A program made the translations under genes and the position numbers. The notes beneath the pieces are model-generated. The model was not told the DNA's origin. It saw nothing but the letters and a program-made list of their open reading frames with translations, and did not search any database. Below are positions 1-11,600 of a DNA stretch of 64,000 bases, one piece after another. Where the stretch lies: assembly GCF_019649055.1 (NCBI RefSeq), contig NW_026570289.1:620001-684000 (forward strand). The letters are read 5' to 3'. This DNA is from Paramacrobiotus metropolitanus (lineage: Eukaryota; Tardigrada; Eutardigrada; Parachela; Macrobiotidae). Numbering within the stretch: the stretch's first letter is position 1; every line of letters starts with the position of its first letter.

Positions 1-485
1 TATTCTGGCTAATGGGACTGGTGAATCACATATACAGCGTCCGGGAATTTTGCCAATCTAGCAAATTCAACCATTGGAAAATTGCAGTCAGTTTTCCACA
101 AAACACTTGTGGTAGCACCCGTTCCGCAAGCAGACGACTGTAATTACAGACGACTACAAATCGCTTCTTCATCTGCTTCAGAATCAAAAGCTATGGAATA
201 AGGCATAGCGATCGTACTCCTGTATTGTTATCGTGCAAACAAATTTATTTAACACAGAAATTTCGATTGTCTTATTTTTTTAACAAATACAAGTAGTTCT
301 TTATTTCTAAAAAAACCACTCCAGAAATAGATTATGTGATCGGTTTTCTCGTCTGGGAAGTCGGAAAATATTTTTACAAATTTTTAGTTTAAACTCCCGC
401 AATTTTCATTGCCTTGTGGGAGCATGCGATCGCTGGAACACACATTTCTCGTAAAGATTTGAGTGGTTTCGCTTAAACCGCCCAA
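1..485. repeat. Direct repeat, copy 1 (partner at 25532-26005)
   Basis: Both copies open with TATTCTGGCTAATGGG and share CCACAAAACACTTGTGG, a block ending in CAGAATCAAA, and near the far end a GAGTG(G/A)TT stretch. Similarity is patchy with indels, so this is an old duplication. The partner lies downstream of peptidase gene B, so the sequence left of this window may hold another peptidase copy; that is inference. No gene is recognised inside. Confidence 0.7.
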
Positions 486-1934
486 TATAGGATATACAAT
501 TCTGATTATGACTACATAAGCACAATTTATCGAAAGGTAGCAACTAGAATCGAGGGTAATTCTTCTGTTTTGCTAATCTGGATAAAGGAACGCATGAAAT
601 GCAGCTTGAGCCTTGCACAGAAGAGCTTTGGGAACCTTGCTGCGAGCCTCCGATCTTCGGCGATGATTTTTAATTTGCAACTTCTTCCCGGCCAGGCGAA
701 CGTTTTTTTTTATGTCTGCATTTTGAATTAAAATTATTTGTTTTCCTGTGGGTTTTAATAGTTGTTTAGTAACAGATAGTACTTATTGTCTGGATTCCAA
801 AAAAAAGTATATGCATAGTTCGGCTATCTAGCTAACGGTTTTTCGTTTTTCGTTCGTATGCAGTTTTGGTTGTGCGTATTTCAAGCCATCACCAGAGAAT
901 TTACAGTATTAGCAGTGGTAGCGCCATTGTAGTTGTGATGATAGCTGTCATACAAATTTTTGTGCTTGCATAATTATCATACTTTCCAGCTTTCGGGCAT
1001 CGTTGTGCAGAGCATGGTTTGTGGAATTTGTGCAATCAGCCACTTCAAACAGGTACCATACTTTGTTTCAGCGTAGCGCCCACCTTGCCGGATAAGAGTA
1101 AGAGTGGCCGGATATGTTTGCGGCAGCTGAATCGGTATTCTAGTAATTCTGGCTTACACTCTGAAACCGTGAAGTTATGACCCCATACATACACAGGAAG
1201 CATAGCTTAAGTATACCGGAACGCGGTTTTCTCACGCCACATATGCCGGAAAATGATGTTAAAAATCGTATGTGGTACGAAGCAGGGAACATTTTTACTT
1301 ACGTATTCGAAATATCTTGATTTCGGTCGGTTATTAAGCCTGCCGAAAATATGCCAGCCTAGAAAAAAGTCTGCATTGCGTTGAGGTGAACACATTTATA
1401 TTGAGACAGCTATTAATCGAATAGAAGAAATCAAAATCACGGGTAATTATGCAACCTAGAGCTTTATGCATTTTCGGTAAAAACCAAAACGTTTCTGTTT
1501 TATAAAAATCTTTATATTATGTACATACATATATGTCTTGTATTACAAAGTAAATTAAATTCGGAAAATTATGATTTAGCAACAGTGGCAGTGCTAGTAC
1601 TAGTACGCGCGCATCAGTGGCGTCGGTCATGACAATTAGAAGGGTACACATTAAATACTGGTACAGTCGTAATCGTCCTGCACTTGTACAAAACACGCAA
1701 AGTTTATTTATAACGGAAAAACCTTGAAAGAGTTCTGCAGAAATGCACTGTGTAATAGTACTCCTTACCGTTAGTAAGAAGTGCTATGTGAGTACTTGTC
1801 TCCGTTTGGCCAAGATCTTTGAACCTTTGCAGGCGAAGTTATTTTTTAAGCGTACAGAGGCAATGCTCTTTCTACAAAAAATCGTAATTTTATGAATTTT
1901 TACCCGAAAAGAAATTGCCTTGGTCAGCAGAAGT
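486..1934. other. Intergenic, no gene seen
   Basis: Only short open frames occur, none resembling a known protein. The stretch is AT-rich with scattered poly-T runs. It contains one short dispersed repeat (1030-1110), listed separately. Confidence 0.6.
1030..1110. repeat. Short dispersed repeat, partner at 43757-43850
   Basis: Both copies contain GCAATCAGCCACTT, then AAAC, then GTACCATA, and after a variable gap CTTGCCGGATA. The second copy lies beside the solitary peptidase exon E. The nature of the repeat is not known. Confidence 0.6.
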
Positions 1935-2342
1935 GGCTCAATCAGTACCAAACTTGGTTTCTGTTGTCACTGTCTCGTTGCGGACCAAGCTTCGCGACGA
2001 CTTGCAAAGACATTGCGAAGTGGCAAGTGACGGTGACCGCCACTGGCAACGGCAACCAATATTACGATGCGACGACAGCGACACAGTATATAATCGCGAC
2101 ACAGTGCCGCTATCGCAGCGACCGTGCTAGTGCTGTGCCCTGGTACAGCAGCAAACACGGCGCGACTACAGCGACACGGTATTTCAGCGCGACAGTGCCG
2201 CTACAGCCGCGCCGTGTTTCTGGTTATGCCAGGGCATAGCACTAGCACGGTCGCTGCGGTTTGTTGCGATGCCCTGGTATAGCATTGTCGCTGTGTATCC
2301 CGCGCGACAGCGACGAAACTCAAGTTTGGTACGGATTGGGCC
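1935..2342. mobile_element. Foldback element with nested inverted repeats (MITE-like)
   Basis: The left end GGCTCAATCAGTACCAAACT is matched in inverse orientation at the right end, where the plus strand reads AGTTTGGTACGGATTGGGCC minus a few differences. AGT flanks both ends and may be a 3-bp target duplication. Inside, CGACCGTGCTAGTGCT at about 2120 recurs inverted at about 2240. The small open frames here are by-products of this symmetry. The class is not assigned; a 3-bp duplication would suit PIF/Harbinger-type MITEs. Confidence 0.6.
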
Positions 2343-3758
2343 AGTCCTAAATATTGTGGGCCCGGTAAATCGGTAGATTGTTGCAACGTTAGGCCTTCAC
2401 ATTCGCAAGGTTAGGTTATGCACGACAGAGGAGTGTAACCATTTTATAAAGCTTAGCACTCTCAAAACGATATTGCTACGTCCACTAAAACATAATCTCC
2501 TCGGATGGTCGCCTAAGAGGACCACCATAAGCGATGGTCGTTTAAGTGGACTGAGGACTCCCTAAAATATAAAATTCCAAAAAAGCGATTTTCTTCCTGG
2601 GTTTTTCCTCGTCCGATTAAACAGGATATCCCCTTCACAGAGAACTTAAAATTTCGAAAAAGCTTGAACCGCTTTCTAACAATCCCGTCGTGATGAAATC
2701 AGTGACGAAAGCGCCACTGCACTACGCCAACAATGTTTCTGTCAATGTCGCACATGGGCGGCTGCACCGTTCAGTGTAGATGCCAAACTGTTTGTACGCC
2801 GAAGTGTCACTTGCCGAAATTTCTTAACTCGAAATGGTCGGACACGGGTCCGTGAGCACGTTCCTGCAAGACTGCCCGAAGCGCTAGTGTATATTATTTA
2901 TTTTATATAGTGTCGGCACACCGTTCACTGTTCAGGCACTCTGAAGCAGGACCTAAAAGTCAGCTTGAAAGTTTTGGTCCGCTTTTGGAATGGTAAAAAA
3001 TTAAACCAACTCGGGTAGTATTTAATTTTTTGGACTGGTTATGAGTAAAGCACACGGACTTTTGGTCAAATAATGCCAACGGATTGTCTCATTATTAAGA
3101 AATGTTTTTCATGCTTTACTCTATAATATCTGCAAAGTGCTGGATTGCAATTCTCATCACCAGACGCCGGAATCCCTACCAGCGCAGCATCTTTCTTACC
3201 TTATTCCCTCCTTATCTTTCCCCACCCGGATTGCAATGACATCAGTCACATTTCGTTATATTAGACAAATCCACGTTGGCGTAATGGGCGGCCGGAGCAA
3301 AGCCAGAAAAACTTTTTTACTGGCGGTGATTCGATTTGATTAATTTTATTCTAATTGTTTCTTCTAGTAGACATTAGAAACAGATCAGAGCAATCATTAT
3401 GAAAAACCAGGCCAAACTAGTATTTTTAGGCGGTTTTCTTTCTCTGTAAAGCAGTAAAGATTTTTCAGACTTTTTGCTTGTTTTCTGCTTCAAAAGCGAC
3501 ATGGATATGGCAATTACCCACGGCCCAGCCCTTCTGTGGCCCTCTGAAACTTGCAGCACCCAACACACTAAGCATTTTCGAAAGAAAAAGAACAGGGAAA
3601 AATATCTGTTTTTCACGATGCCATATGTTTACAAATTCTGTTTCTTTAACACAATGGTCAATAAAGAAGATATATAGGGGAAAGGCCATTATCAGCACCC
3701 ATGTTTCCATGAAACAGAAATATGGAGGGATAGATAGGTATGTATGGATAGATAGGTA
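2343..3758. other. Intergenic, no gene seen
   Basis: There is no recognisable coding sequence. The motif ATGGTCGTTTAAGTG at 2534-2548 recurs as the arms of a hairpin at 47297-47347. A GATA-type tetranucleotide run lies just before the foldback element at 3759. Confidence 0.55.
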
Positions 3759-4342
3759 CAATGGACGACAAAAAAATGAAGTTGAACCGATCAGTCGGTC
3801 CGCGGTTCAAAAATAACCTCGCAACGACACGCCACCAGTAAAACTTAAACGCTTACTCACTTTTTTGCATGCTACTTTCAGACGCTCGCGCTCCGTGAAT
3901 GTCGAAGTGCAAGTATGCAGATTGCATATCAAAAGGGGTAGAAAAAAATTTTAAACTTTTTGATACTAAACCTGTGGCTGTTTATGGCGAACAACACAAA
4001 TTCTAGTCATTTTGCTTCTCGTAGGCACAGCATAGGATCTGTGCGCAAAACCGTTTGGCTTGCATTCTATGATTAAGTCTACGGGAAAGCAAAATGGCTA
4101 GAATTTGTGCTGTTCGCCATAAACAGCCACATGTTTAGCATCAAAAAGTTAAGAATTTTTTTCTACACCTTTTGATATGCAATTAGTATAGTAACACTTC
4201 GATATCCACGGAGGCGAGCGTCTGAAAGTAGCATGCAAAGAAAGTGAGTAAGCGTCAAGTTTTACTGGTGGCGTGTCGTTGCGAGGTTGTTTTTTGAACC
4301 GCGGACCGACTGATCGGTTCAACTTCTTTTTGTCGTCCATTG
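3759..4342. mobile_element. Foldback MITE, TA target duplication, Tc1/mariner-like
   Basis: Two arms of roughly 265-275 bp, running to about 4022 on the left and from about 4072 on the right, are inverted copies around a centre near 4045. The tips read CAATGGACGAC and GTCGTCCATTG, each abutted by TA (3757-3758 and 4343-4344), as expected for Tc1/mariner-type insertion. Arm identity is high by eye. There is no transposase, so it must have been moved in trans. The open frames in it (3478-3816, 4149-4421) are mirror images of the palindrome and not genes. Confidence 0.8.
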
Positions 4343-5239
4343 TATGTTGGTACAACCAAATCACTAGTCCCCACATTGGTTTGTAACCTGGGGGTACGCT
4401 GCTAATAGGGAACTCGTGCAAATTGCTTCTTGAAGCTTTAAATTGGAATTCGCAAAGAAGCGCCGAATAACGTGTTAATAATGCAATAATATCTCGAGTA
4501 ACCAGAGTACCGTTAAAGGCAAGCCGCTGCTGGCTAAAAGGTTATGACACTTAAAGCTTTAAGAAGTTTCAAAGTACGCATTGGGCCACTAGCATGCATA
4601 CACACAGGACTGAGATATAACCATATAAGTAGGTATGTCAGGGACGGGAGGCCGGTGGCGTAGAAAGGGGAGGGAGTTGAAACTTTGACTTCCTGTACAA
4701 TGTATTGTATTACTTTTTGTACGCAGTGATTGGAAAGGAATCAGACTTTGATGAATACTATCACCGTAGCGATGTCCGAGGGGTGGGTTTGCGAAACGAG
4801 CTTAATTTTGAAATTATTGGCGCAGTAAATGCAGAGCGAATTTGAAAACGGACGTAATAGACGCAGCCAATCTTTCACTCCCCATCGCTTGGACTTCGCT
4901 ACGGGTCTGTCTTCTGATGTTGTTCTATCGCCTACATTTCTTGGATTTCTGGGGCTTCTCAGTCATCAATGATTTTCAAAACATTATGACTGCGTGCACG
5001 AGTAAACACGGGGTTTGCTGCTTGCATGGGATGTCGGACAAGTCGCCACGGGCTTTGACAGTGTTCACGAAGTTTCACAACTCCATTTAAATACTTTTGA
5101 ATTTTACTTCGAAAAATTTAATCAAGCGGGCGAGCGAGCCCGCGTTTCTAATTCAAGACATATTGAGGGTTCTTTAAGACGGGGAGTACCCATGACCTTT
5201 GGGTCGCCGCGTGACCTTTGGGTCGCCACTAATTTTCAT
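4343..5239. other. Intergenic, no gene seen
   Basis: No gene is recognised. A stretch at 4868-4915 with GGACTTCGCTACGGG resembles 38706-38752 (GGACCTCGCTACGGG), so another dispersed repeat is represented here. Confidence 0.5.
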
Positions 5240-5530
5240 GGTGATTCCTATACAGTTTGATGTGCTGAGTCGAACTGAAGTACTCGGGGACTTCGAACCA
5301 GGGTCACCGAGGTCGCCACAACGATATGTACCATATATGCGCAGTTCGACCTGAACTGAAGTACTCGGGGACCTCGAACCTTGGTCCCCGAGGTCGCCAC
5401 TACGATATCTACTGTAAATGCACAGTTTGACCTGCTGAGTCGAACTGCAGTACTTGGGGTCCTCGAACCCGGGTCCCCGAGGTGGCCATTGCGATATGCA
5501 ATGTATATGCACAGTTTCACGAGCTGAATG
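5240..5530. repeat. Minisatellite, 81-89 bp unit, about three copies
   Basis: GAACTGAAGTACT(C)GGGG-type segments start at 5272, 5353 and 5442, each followed by CTCGAACC, GTCCCCGAGGTCGCC and CGATAT. Spacings are 81 and 89 bp. The reverse frames 5174-5512 and 5248-5553 simply reflect the repeat. Confidence 0.75.
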
Positions 5531-5830
5531 AAATAAAGTTCCACTATATACATTTTAAGTGCTCAGTCAAACTGAAGTCCTGTACGGGCCAGCACCCAGC
5601 ACTCGGAGAAATTTTCAACGGTGCAGTCACTTAGACGTTGCACGATGCTGATTACAATCGCGTTCAAGCTTACATACAGTGCCGCTACATACAGAAAGTT
5701 GAATATTAGCTGAACGCAGTCGGCTCTACTTTCACCCGCCTGCCGTACTGTACTGTTCGTACTGTCCAGAATTTCTCCGAGTGCAGGTTGTCAGTACAGT
5801 ACTCGGAAAACTCGGATTATTTTAGAATTT

Positions 5831-5950
5831 AAATATTTATAAATATTTCTAAATATTTACAAATCTTTCTAAATGTTTCTAAATATTTCTAAATATTTGT
5901 AAATATTTCTAAATATTTCTAAATATTTCAAAATATTTCTAAATATTTCT
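5831..5950. repeat. 10-bp tandem repeat AAATATTTCT, about 12 copies
   Basis: Twelve consecutive 10-mers are variants of AAATATTTCT, exactly in register. Several units differ at the last two bases (AC, AT, GT, CA). Confidence 0.9.
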
Positions 5951-7259
5951 AAAAAAATTTTAATTTTTGAACTCTCCTGGTTATTATTTTACATATTTCC
6001 CTGATATTTAGATATGCAAGCACACATTTTATTAACCGAGGAAGCAGCTGACAAAGTGCATCTTTAGTGGTCTTAAAATTCCGTGCAAGTACAAAAACGC
6101 TGAGCGCAAAATGAAATAATTATTATTATAACAAATTCCTGTTATTTATTTTTTTTTATTAAAATTCTAGATTAGGAAATATTTCTGAATTTTGAAGTAA
6201 ATATTAAGTTTCGTTCCTCAGCTTTTTATTTACTGCCTGAACCATTCTTCAGATTTGAGGTACGAGCAATTTTAGAAATAACTCACCAGTTCTAAAATTT
6301 TTCAAATGTAAATTTAATTTTCCTATAAATTTTAGAAAGTTTTTTTCCTAATTATTTCGTTAAATCATATGCATTCAATTTCAATGTAAATTCGGATTGT
6401 ATTGTTCGGGTTTTTGGCTGTGTATTTACGATACCTACTACGTTCCCACGTTTTCTGCCCAAAACTATTTTCAAAATATTAAGCGTAATTCTCAAGACAT
6501 GGTTTTGGATTCAAAATCAGATTTCAAGCTGATTATCTTTTATTATATCAAATTTCTCTCCTTGATGCCCATCTACTGGTAAATCTGAAAACTACCAAGA
6601 TAAATTTTTTTAATGGTTACCGCGAGGTATTGGTAATCTAAAATTCATATTAGCCTGCCACGGCGTGCTCTTTGAATGTATTCTGTATAAACTGCGGGAT
6701 GCTCTGCAGAATTAAATCTACAAAACTTACAGCGCTGAATCTTGGACGGGCGATACCACTAAACTTAAAATCGCACCAACTTCCAATCAGTCGAATTTAT
6801 TAGTTTTTTAATGAATAAAGAGGTAGCAATAGACAGCACCCGTTCGGAGGCTGCTCACGAATCGCGATCAGCGCGCTCACCGTTACTGTTCTGGTTGTAA
6901 GAGCCAGACAAATTTAAGTAATCTTAATTTTACAGTAATTCACACTGTCATTTTCTCTTTGTGGTGTTATGCCCATAATAAATTGTAATGTATAGTTAAT
7001 TTATTGTTTACGGGCAATGTTATTACTTAGCTTGGCGCTCATATTAGTGTGAGCAGTGCACGAAATATGTTTCGGTTTACGACTATCGACTTTTGCGTTT
7101 CGCTGCAGTTTTGTCTTTTACGACTGATGGTTTTCTCACTATAAGCAGTGATAACAATGTAAGACGATTTTACATCCAATTTGGGAGATTTTAGACAAAA
7201 GTGACAGAAGCCCTATTACGGTATTCTTTCCAGGTTTTAACATAAACTTTATAGTTTTT
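5951..7259. other. Intergenic, no gene seen
   Basis: AT-rich sequence with no recognisable coding or structural signal; the one 61-codon frame at 6397 has no family resemblance. Confidence 0.5.
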
Positions 7260-7560
7260 GAAATATTACAATTTAAGAAAAATTGCCGTTGTTAGGTGTA
7301 CAGACACTCATATACACTTATGCGGACTGCATATTTATGCCCTTTGACATTTAGATTTGAACAAGTCGATTCATAATGACATTTTTCATGTACCGTTTTT
7401 GAAACTTATTGAAATCTATATCGCTTATCACTCTCCAACCGGACGTTGCGTCCACAACGGCTTTCACTGCAGTTTCACAAATTATTTGTCCTCAGAATGT
7501 CACTAAGGAAGGTAAACAAGTGTTTGGGAGTGAGCGAAAGCTAAAGTTTGAACGGATTCA
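7260..7560. mobile_element. Degenerate half copy of the TTAA foldback family
   Basis: The order of short blocks (TTCATAATGAC, CCAACCGGA, CACAACGG-TTTCAC, ATGTCA, and GTGAGCGAAAG near the end) follows the right arms of the elements at 18311-19264 and 20085-20576. Identity is low and the ends are lost, so this is an old relic. Confidence 0.45.
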
Positions 7561-7570
7561 GTAAATATGT

Positions 7571-7680
7571 AAAATAAGAAATTAACAAATTAAGAACTTA
7601 AGAAAGAAATTAAGAAATTAAAAAATTAAAAAATTAAGAAATTAGGAAATTAAGAAAACAATAAAATAATAAAATAAGGA
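7571..7680. repeat. AAATTAAG-type microsatellite
   Basis: Imperfect 7- to 8-bp units such as AAATTAAG and AAATTAAA run across this stretch, ending in AATAAAATAATAAAAT. Confidence 0.75.
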
Positions 7681-8288
7681 GGGAAAAATCGAATGGAATA
7701 TTCTAGACTAACAACCAATCACAACCTATAACAATTACAACACATCTTAATGACGCCCAGAGTTCCTGACCCCTCCCATACCTCTCAAATCTCTCGTAGA
7801 GAACATTCGGATCTACCTTTACACCGGCCCACTGTCGCGCCCGCTTCGCAGAATACTTAACACATGTGCTGCCTTATACATTTAAAATTGAAAATCGCCG
7901 CCCGCTTGCCCTAAGGGCGTATGAGACCTTACACTAGTTTAACTAATCGTTGCCGTTCCCGGATAGACCCGTAAAAAACGCGGTGAACAGTGCCATCGCA
8001 TAGACACCGTATTCAGCACTCTTCTGTTTTTGGCCTCGTTCCCTGACCACACACATTTTTGTCCCTAATGTATTTTCTTTAGATATCGATTAGGCGCTTC
8101 GCTTCCGCCGTCGTAATCCGACCCGAAAATCACACCGCTAAAACCTGCTCCCGACCTCTTGTGCGCGCGGCCAAACCCAGTGCAAACATCCGTGCACGAA
8201 GAATCGACCTTTTCCAATTTATAACATTCCCGAAGTAATGCAGTTCACAACGGAGGTGGGTAATTACCTTCGCTTACAAATTCTGCAG

Positions 8289-8430
8289 AATATTACTTAC
8301 GTAGATCTAGGCTGTCTACTGCAAGATAAATTTTCGGAAGTAACGGCTTGACGAATTACACAAATACCAGTTTCTCGGATTTGCCGCTAGCCGTATTTCA
8401 GGTAAGCGGCGCGCTTGAACAGAGAGTAAA
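8289..8430 (+). promoter_or_regulatory. Conserved upstream block of peptidase gene A
   Basis: Short blocks match the region upstream of gene C on the opposite strand (60605-60745): AATATTACTTA, GTAACGG, CGAATTACA, CGGATTTGCCGCTAG and CGGCGCG, in the same order. The 15-mer CGGATTTGCCGCTAG ends 300 bp before the ATG in A and 299 bp in C. Further matches (GGCTGCAAA, then GCGCGCG right before ATG) continue to the start codon. This suggests a retained promoter or 5' leader, but shared ancestry alone could explain part of it. I did not find the 15-mer upstream of gene B. Confidence 0.6.
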
Positions 8431-8690
8431 ATCTTTAGTCAACTGAGTAATTATTCCTTCAGGCTGCAAAGGAGTACTTTAAGGCAACAATACTTCCTGC
8501 CTTTTAACGAGTTGTGTTATCCAAAAATTCCGTTTGTAAAAACAGTGCTGGTTTCGAGTGTGGCGAGTGTTTCTGAGACTATTGCTTTGAATTTAAAAAA
8601 TTCGTTCATTGTGATGTGCGGATAATTCCTCGAGACTGCTACCGAAATCTGATTTTTTTGGAACTTTAAATAACAGAGAAAGAGCGCGCG

Positions 8691-11600
8691 ATGTTGCTGT
8701 CGTATGTAATTGGATTTCTGTTAACCATCACTACAGATAGTATTATACAAGCCAACGGGATGCGTCAGTCATCAACAAACGTGTGCATGACGGATCTTTG
8801 CCAACAAATTGGTATGTAAAAATGCTGCCAATTGCGAAGCAGCAGAAATCAACTTTATTCAATAAAAAGTGAGCATGAACGATTTCCTGTAGCAGCTATA
8901 CTTTGCATTGAATTTCCAGTGAATTTCCATCTGACCACTGTCGCTCTCGTGTTACAATGACGTTATGGGGCTTTGTGCAATTAATTTGTGATTTTCATAG
9001 CCCGTGAAACCATCTCCAGCATGGATGAAACTTTTGATCCGTGCGTGGATTTCTACGCCTACGCTTGTAACCGTTGGAATAGCAGCAATGGTCTGGCGAA
9101 TGAAGTGATCGCTCCCATGATTCGCGAACAGCTACAAGGTATGTGTGGAGAACGCATTTGCTGACCGGTGCTCAACAATCCTAAGTACTTAGTTATTTTC
9201 GCTTGGTCCGTATTGTACCTGGAGCCTACGTTAACACTGTTATCGTAAATCATAATGTTTCAAGTGCAAAACTTAACAAGATAAAATCAATTAAGCAAAT
9301 GAAAATTTTTATTGATTAAAACAATCGATCCACAGAAATTTGTATGTAATAAATATTTCGCATCTGTGATGTACGGTACTGAGATACTGCTCGGTTCCAT
9401 AAATCGTACAAAAACGAAATATTTGTAATTTTTGTTGGAATGACGCCGGTAATTGTTCGACTTAAACGCACCGAGCATTTGTTTGTTAAATTATAGCTGA
9501 AGAATTTGGTAACAGAATTTCCAAATAATGGCCGAAGTCAAAACTTCATCGGCTTTTCAATAAAGGGTCAATAAATCGGCAGAACGTTTTCTAGCGTTCT
9601 GGCAGTGGAAAAGAAATTTAAAGGACACGGAAATTCGCCCTGAAATTTATCTTTAGACATAGTTCACTTTTATATACTTAAAACTCAATCCCTGAAAATC
9701 AAAAATCTTTTCCTTTATTTAATTTTTTAGTCCTTCTGGCACTATTCCGTAATTGCTAATTCGTATAATGCTTAGCGGTGTTCAAGTTCTAGGAAACTGT
9801 GAAATGCTCAGCAGTTACAACAAAATTGTCAAATCCGGATTGTCAAATTGTCAAATTGCAAAGCACAAGGAAATTGGTTTTAAATGAATATTGCTCAGTA
9901 TTCTTCCAAACTTATAGCAGTATTCTCTGCGAAGCATTACTGCATCCTGGCAGCAGGGCAACGCTGCAACATTTCGCCGTAGACAACTAGGCGCAAGGCC
10001 GCAGACATATCGCGACTTGATCGCAGGCTTATCGCCTCAAAATCGCCGGGTGATATTTTGTCTCGAAACTTTTAGTTGGCAGGATTGCACGCCGCGCGAC
10101 ATTTTGTCCCAACGCCGTTTCTGCGAGGAGCCATTTTCTTTGTGAGACACACAGTTCATTATCTTGAGAAAACAGTCGAGCAAACGACAAAAACAAATTA
10201 GAAAACAGAGGAAATACAATAAGGCACGAGAAAAGCATCAGAAAATATAAGCATTATATACGGAAACATATATTATATTTTTGTTATGTTTTCGTTCTAA
10301 CTCAGGACAAACCAAACCTAAAAGCACCTAGGAAAGTATAAACAGCTCGAGAAAAATAAGAAATGAAAGAATCTAAGAGAAAAGCTAAGGAAGAAGCAGG
10401 AAAATCGAAGGATAAGATGTTGACACAAGGAAAGTCTAATTTCGGGCGACGAATCGTTCGTATTGACACGCATTGCTTCAAAATGAGGCAATGGTAAAAT
10501 GCCCCGAACCGAAGTCTCACTGCCTTCCAATGCCCGGCGAAATTTCGCGGTAAAACGTTGCGCTTCGAGTTTGTTTACGGTGAAATCCTACACTAGCCAG
10601 TGCCCGGGTGCGCTGCCGGCATGCCTGTATTTTATTACAACTTCCGCTTTGTTTAGAACTGTTCGACAGCGGAAATTACACCAACCCCACGGAGAAAAAG
10701 GCAATCGACGTTTATGACCAGTGCATCAGCCAGAAGCGAGGTATGTATTGTAAAATACTGTAAAGTGTGCTGAAAGCCAGTTCTCGATTTTGAAAGAGCT
10801 AAATGCGGAGAAGGAAGCACCGTCAAACGGCCTGAGCCGTCACACCATACTTAAAAGTAAAAAGCAAACGACTCACTTGCGGAAAATAAAACGGTACTGC
10901 GTGGTCTAAACCTATTTGCTCAACCTATCTTTACTGAATAATCTGTTAGTCGTAAAACAGTCATTCGTATTAGGTAATTTTCATTCGAGAAATACCGCCA
11001 CCAAGACATAAAAAGCAGACTGTTGACCATTACAGTCATGATTTCTCCAACAGGACACTCATCCGGCGGCGGAAGTCTTGTGCGCGTTCTCGATGACGTA
11101 ATGGGTGGATGGTCGCTGTTGAAAGACCACTACAATGTCTCTTCTTTTCGTCTGGACGACACTCTTGTCCGCCTGCAGCAGAACGACATTCGGACCTTTA
11201 GCGATCTTACCGTAAACAGGAACGAATTTTCTAGCGAGGAGAATATCCTGTTCTTTACACCTCCTAGTCGCCTCTTTGGACGATGGAGGCTTGGTTCACT
11301 GATCAACGCCCATTACAAGCCCACTGTTCGCAACGCGACTGCGCAACTAATGAAGATATGGTCGCCGGTCGTGCTGCGCTTACTAATAGAGGCTAATACA
11401 AACGTCCATCGGCCAACTGTGGAAAAGAGACTGGAGAAAGCTCTTATGTTGGATGTTACGCTGGCAAAGGTGCGAGCTATATTTCAAAAATATGCTGATT
11501 TATCTTCTGTTTTTTAGCAACTATTCTTAGCATCGCACTTTAAAACGTTATTCCAAATTACCTATTGAAGTCATATTGTTCCATCTTAACTGCGTTTTTG

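Noticed and set aside
1892-2386. 115-codon frame and its neighbours
   Set aside because: They fall in the nested inverted repeats of 1935-2342 and have no protein-family resemblance.
3478-4421. 112- and 90-codon frames
   Set aside because: They are mirror readings of the foldback element at 3759-4342.
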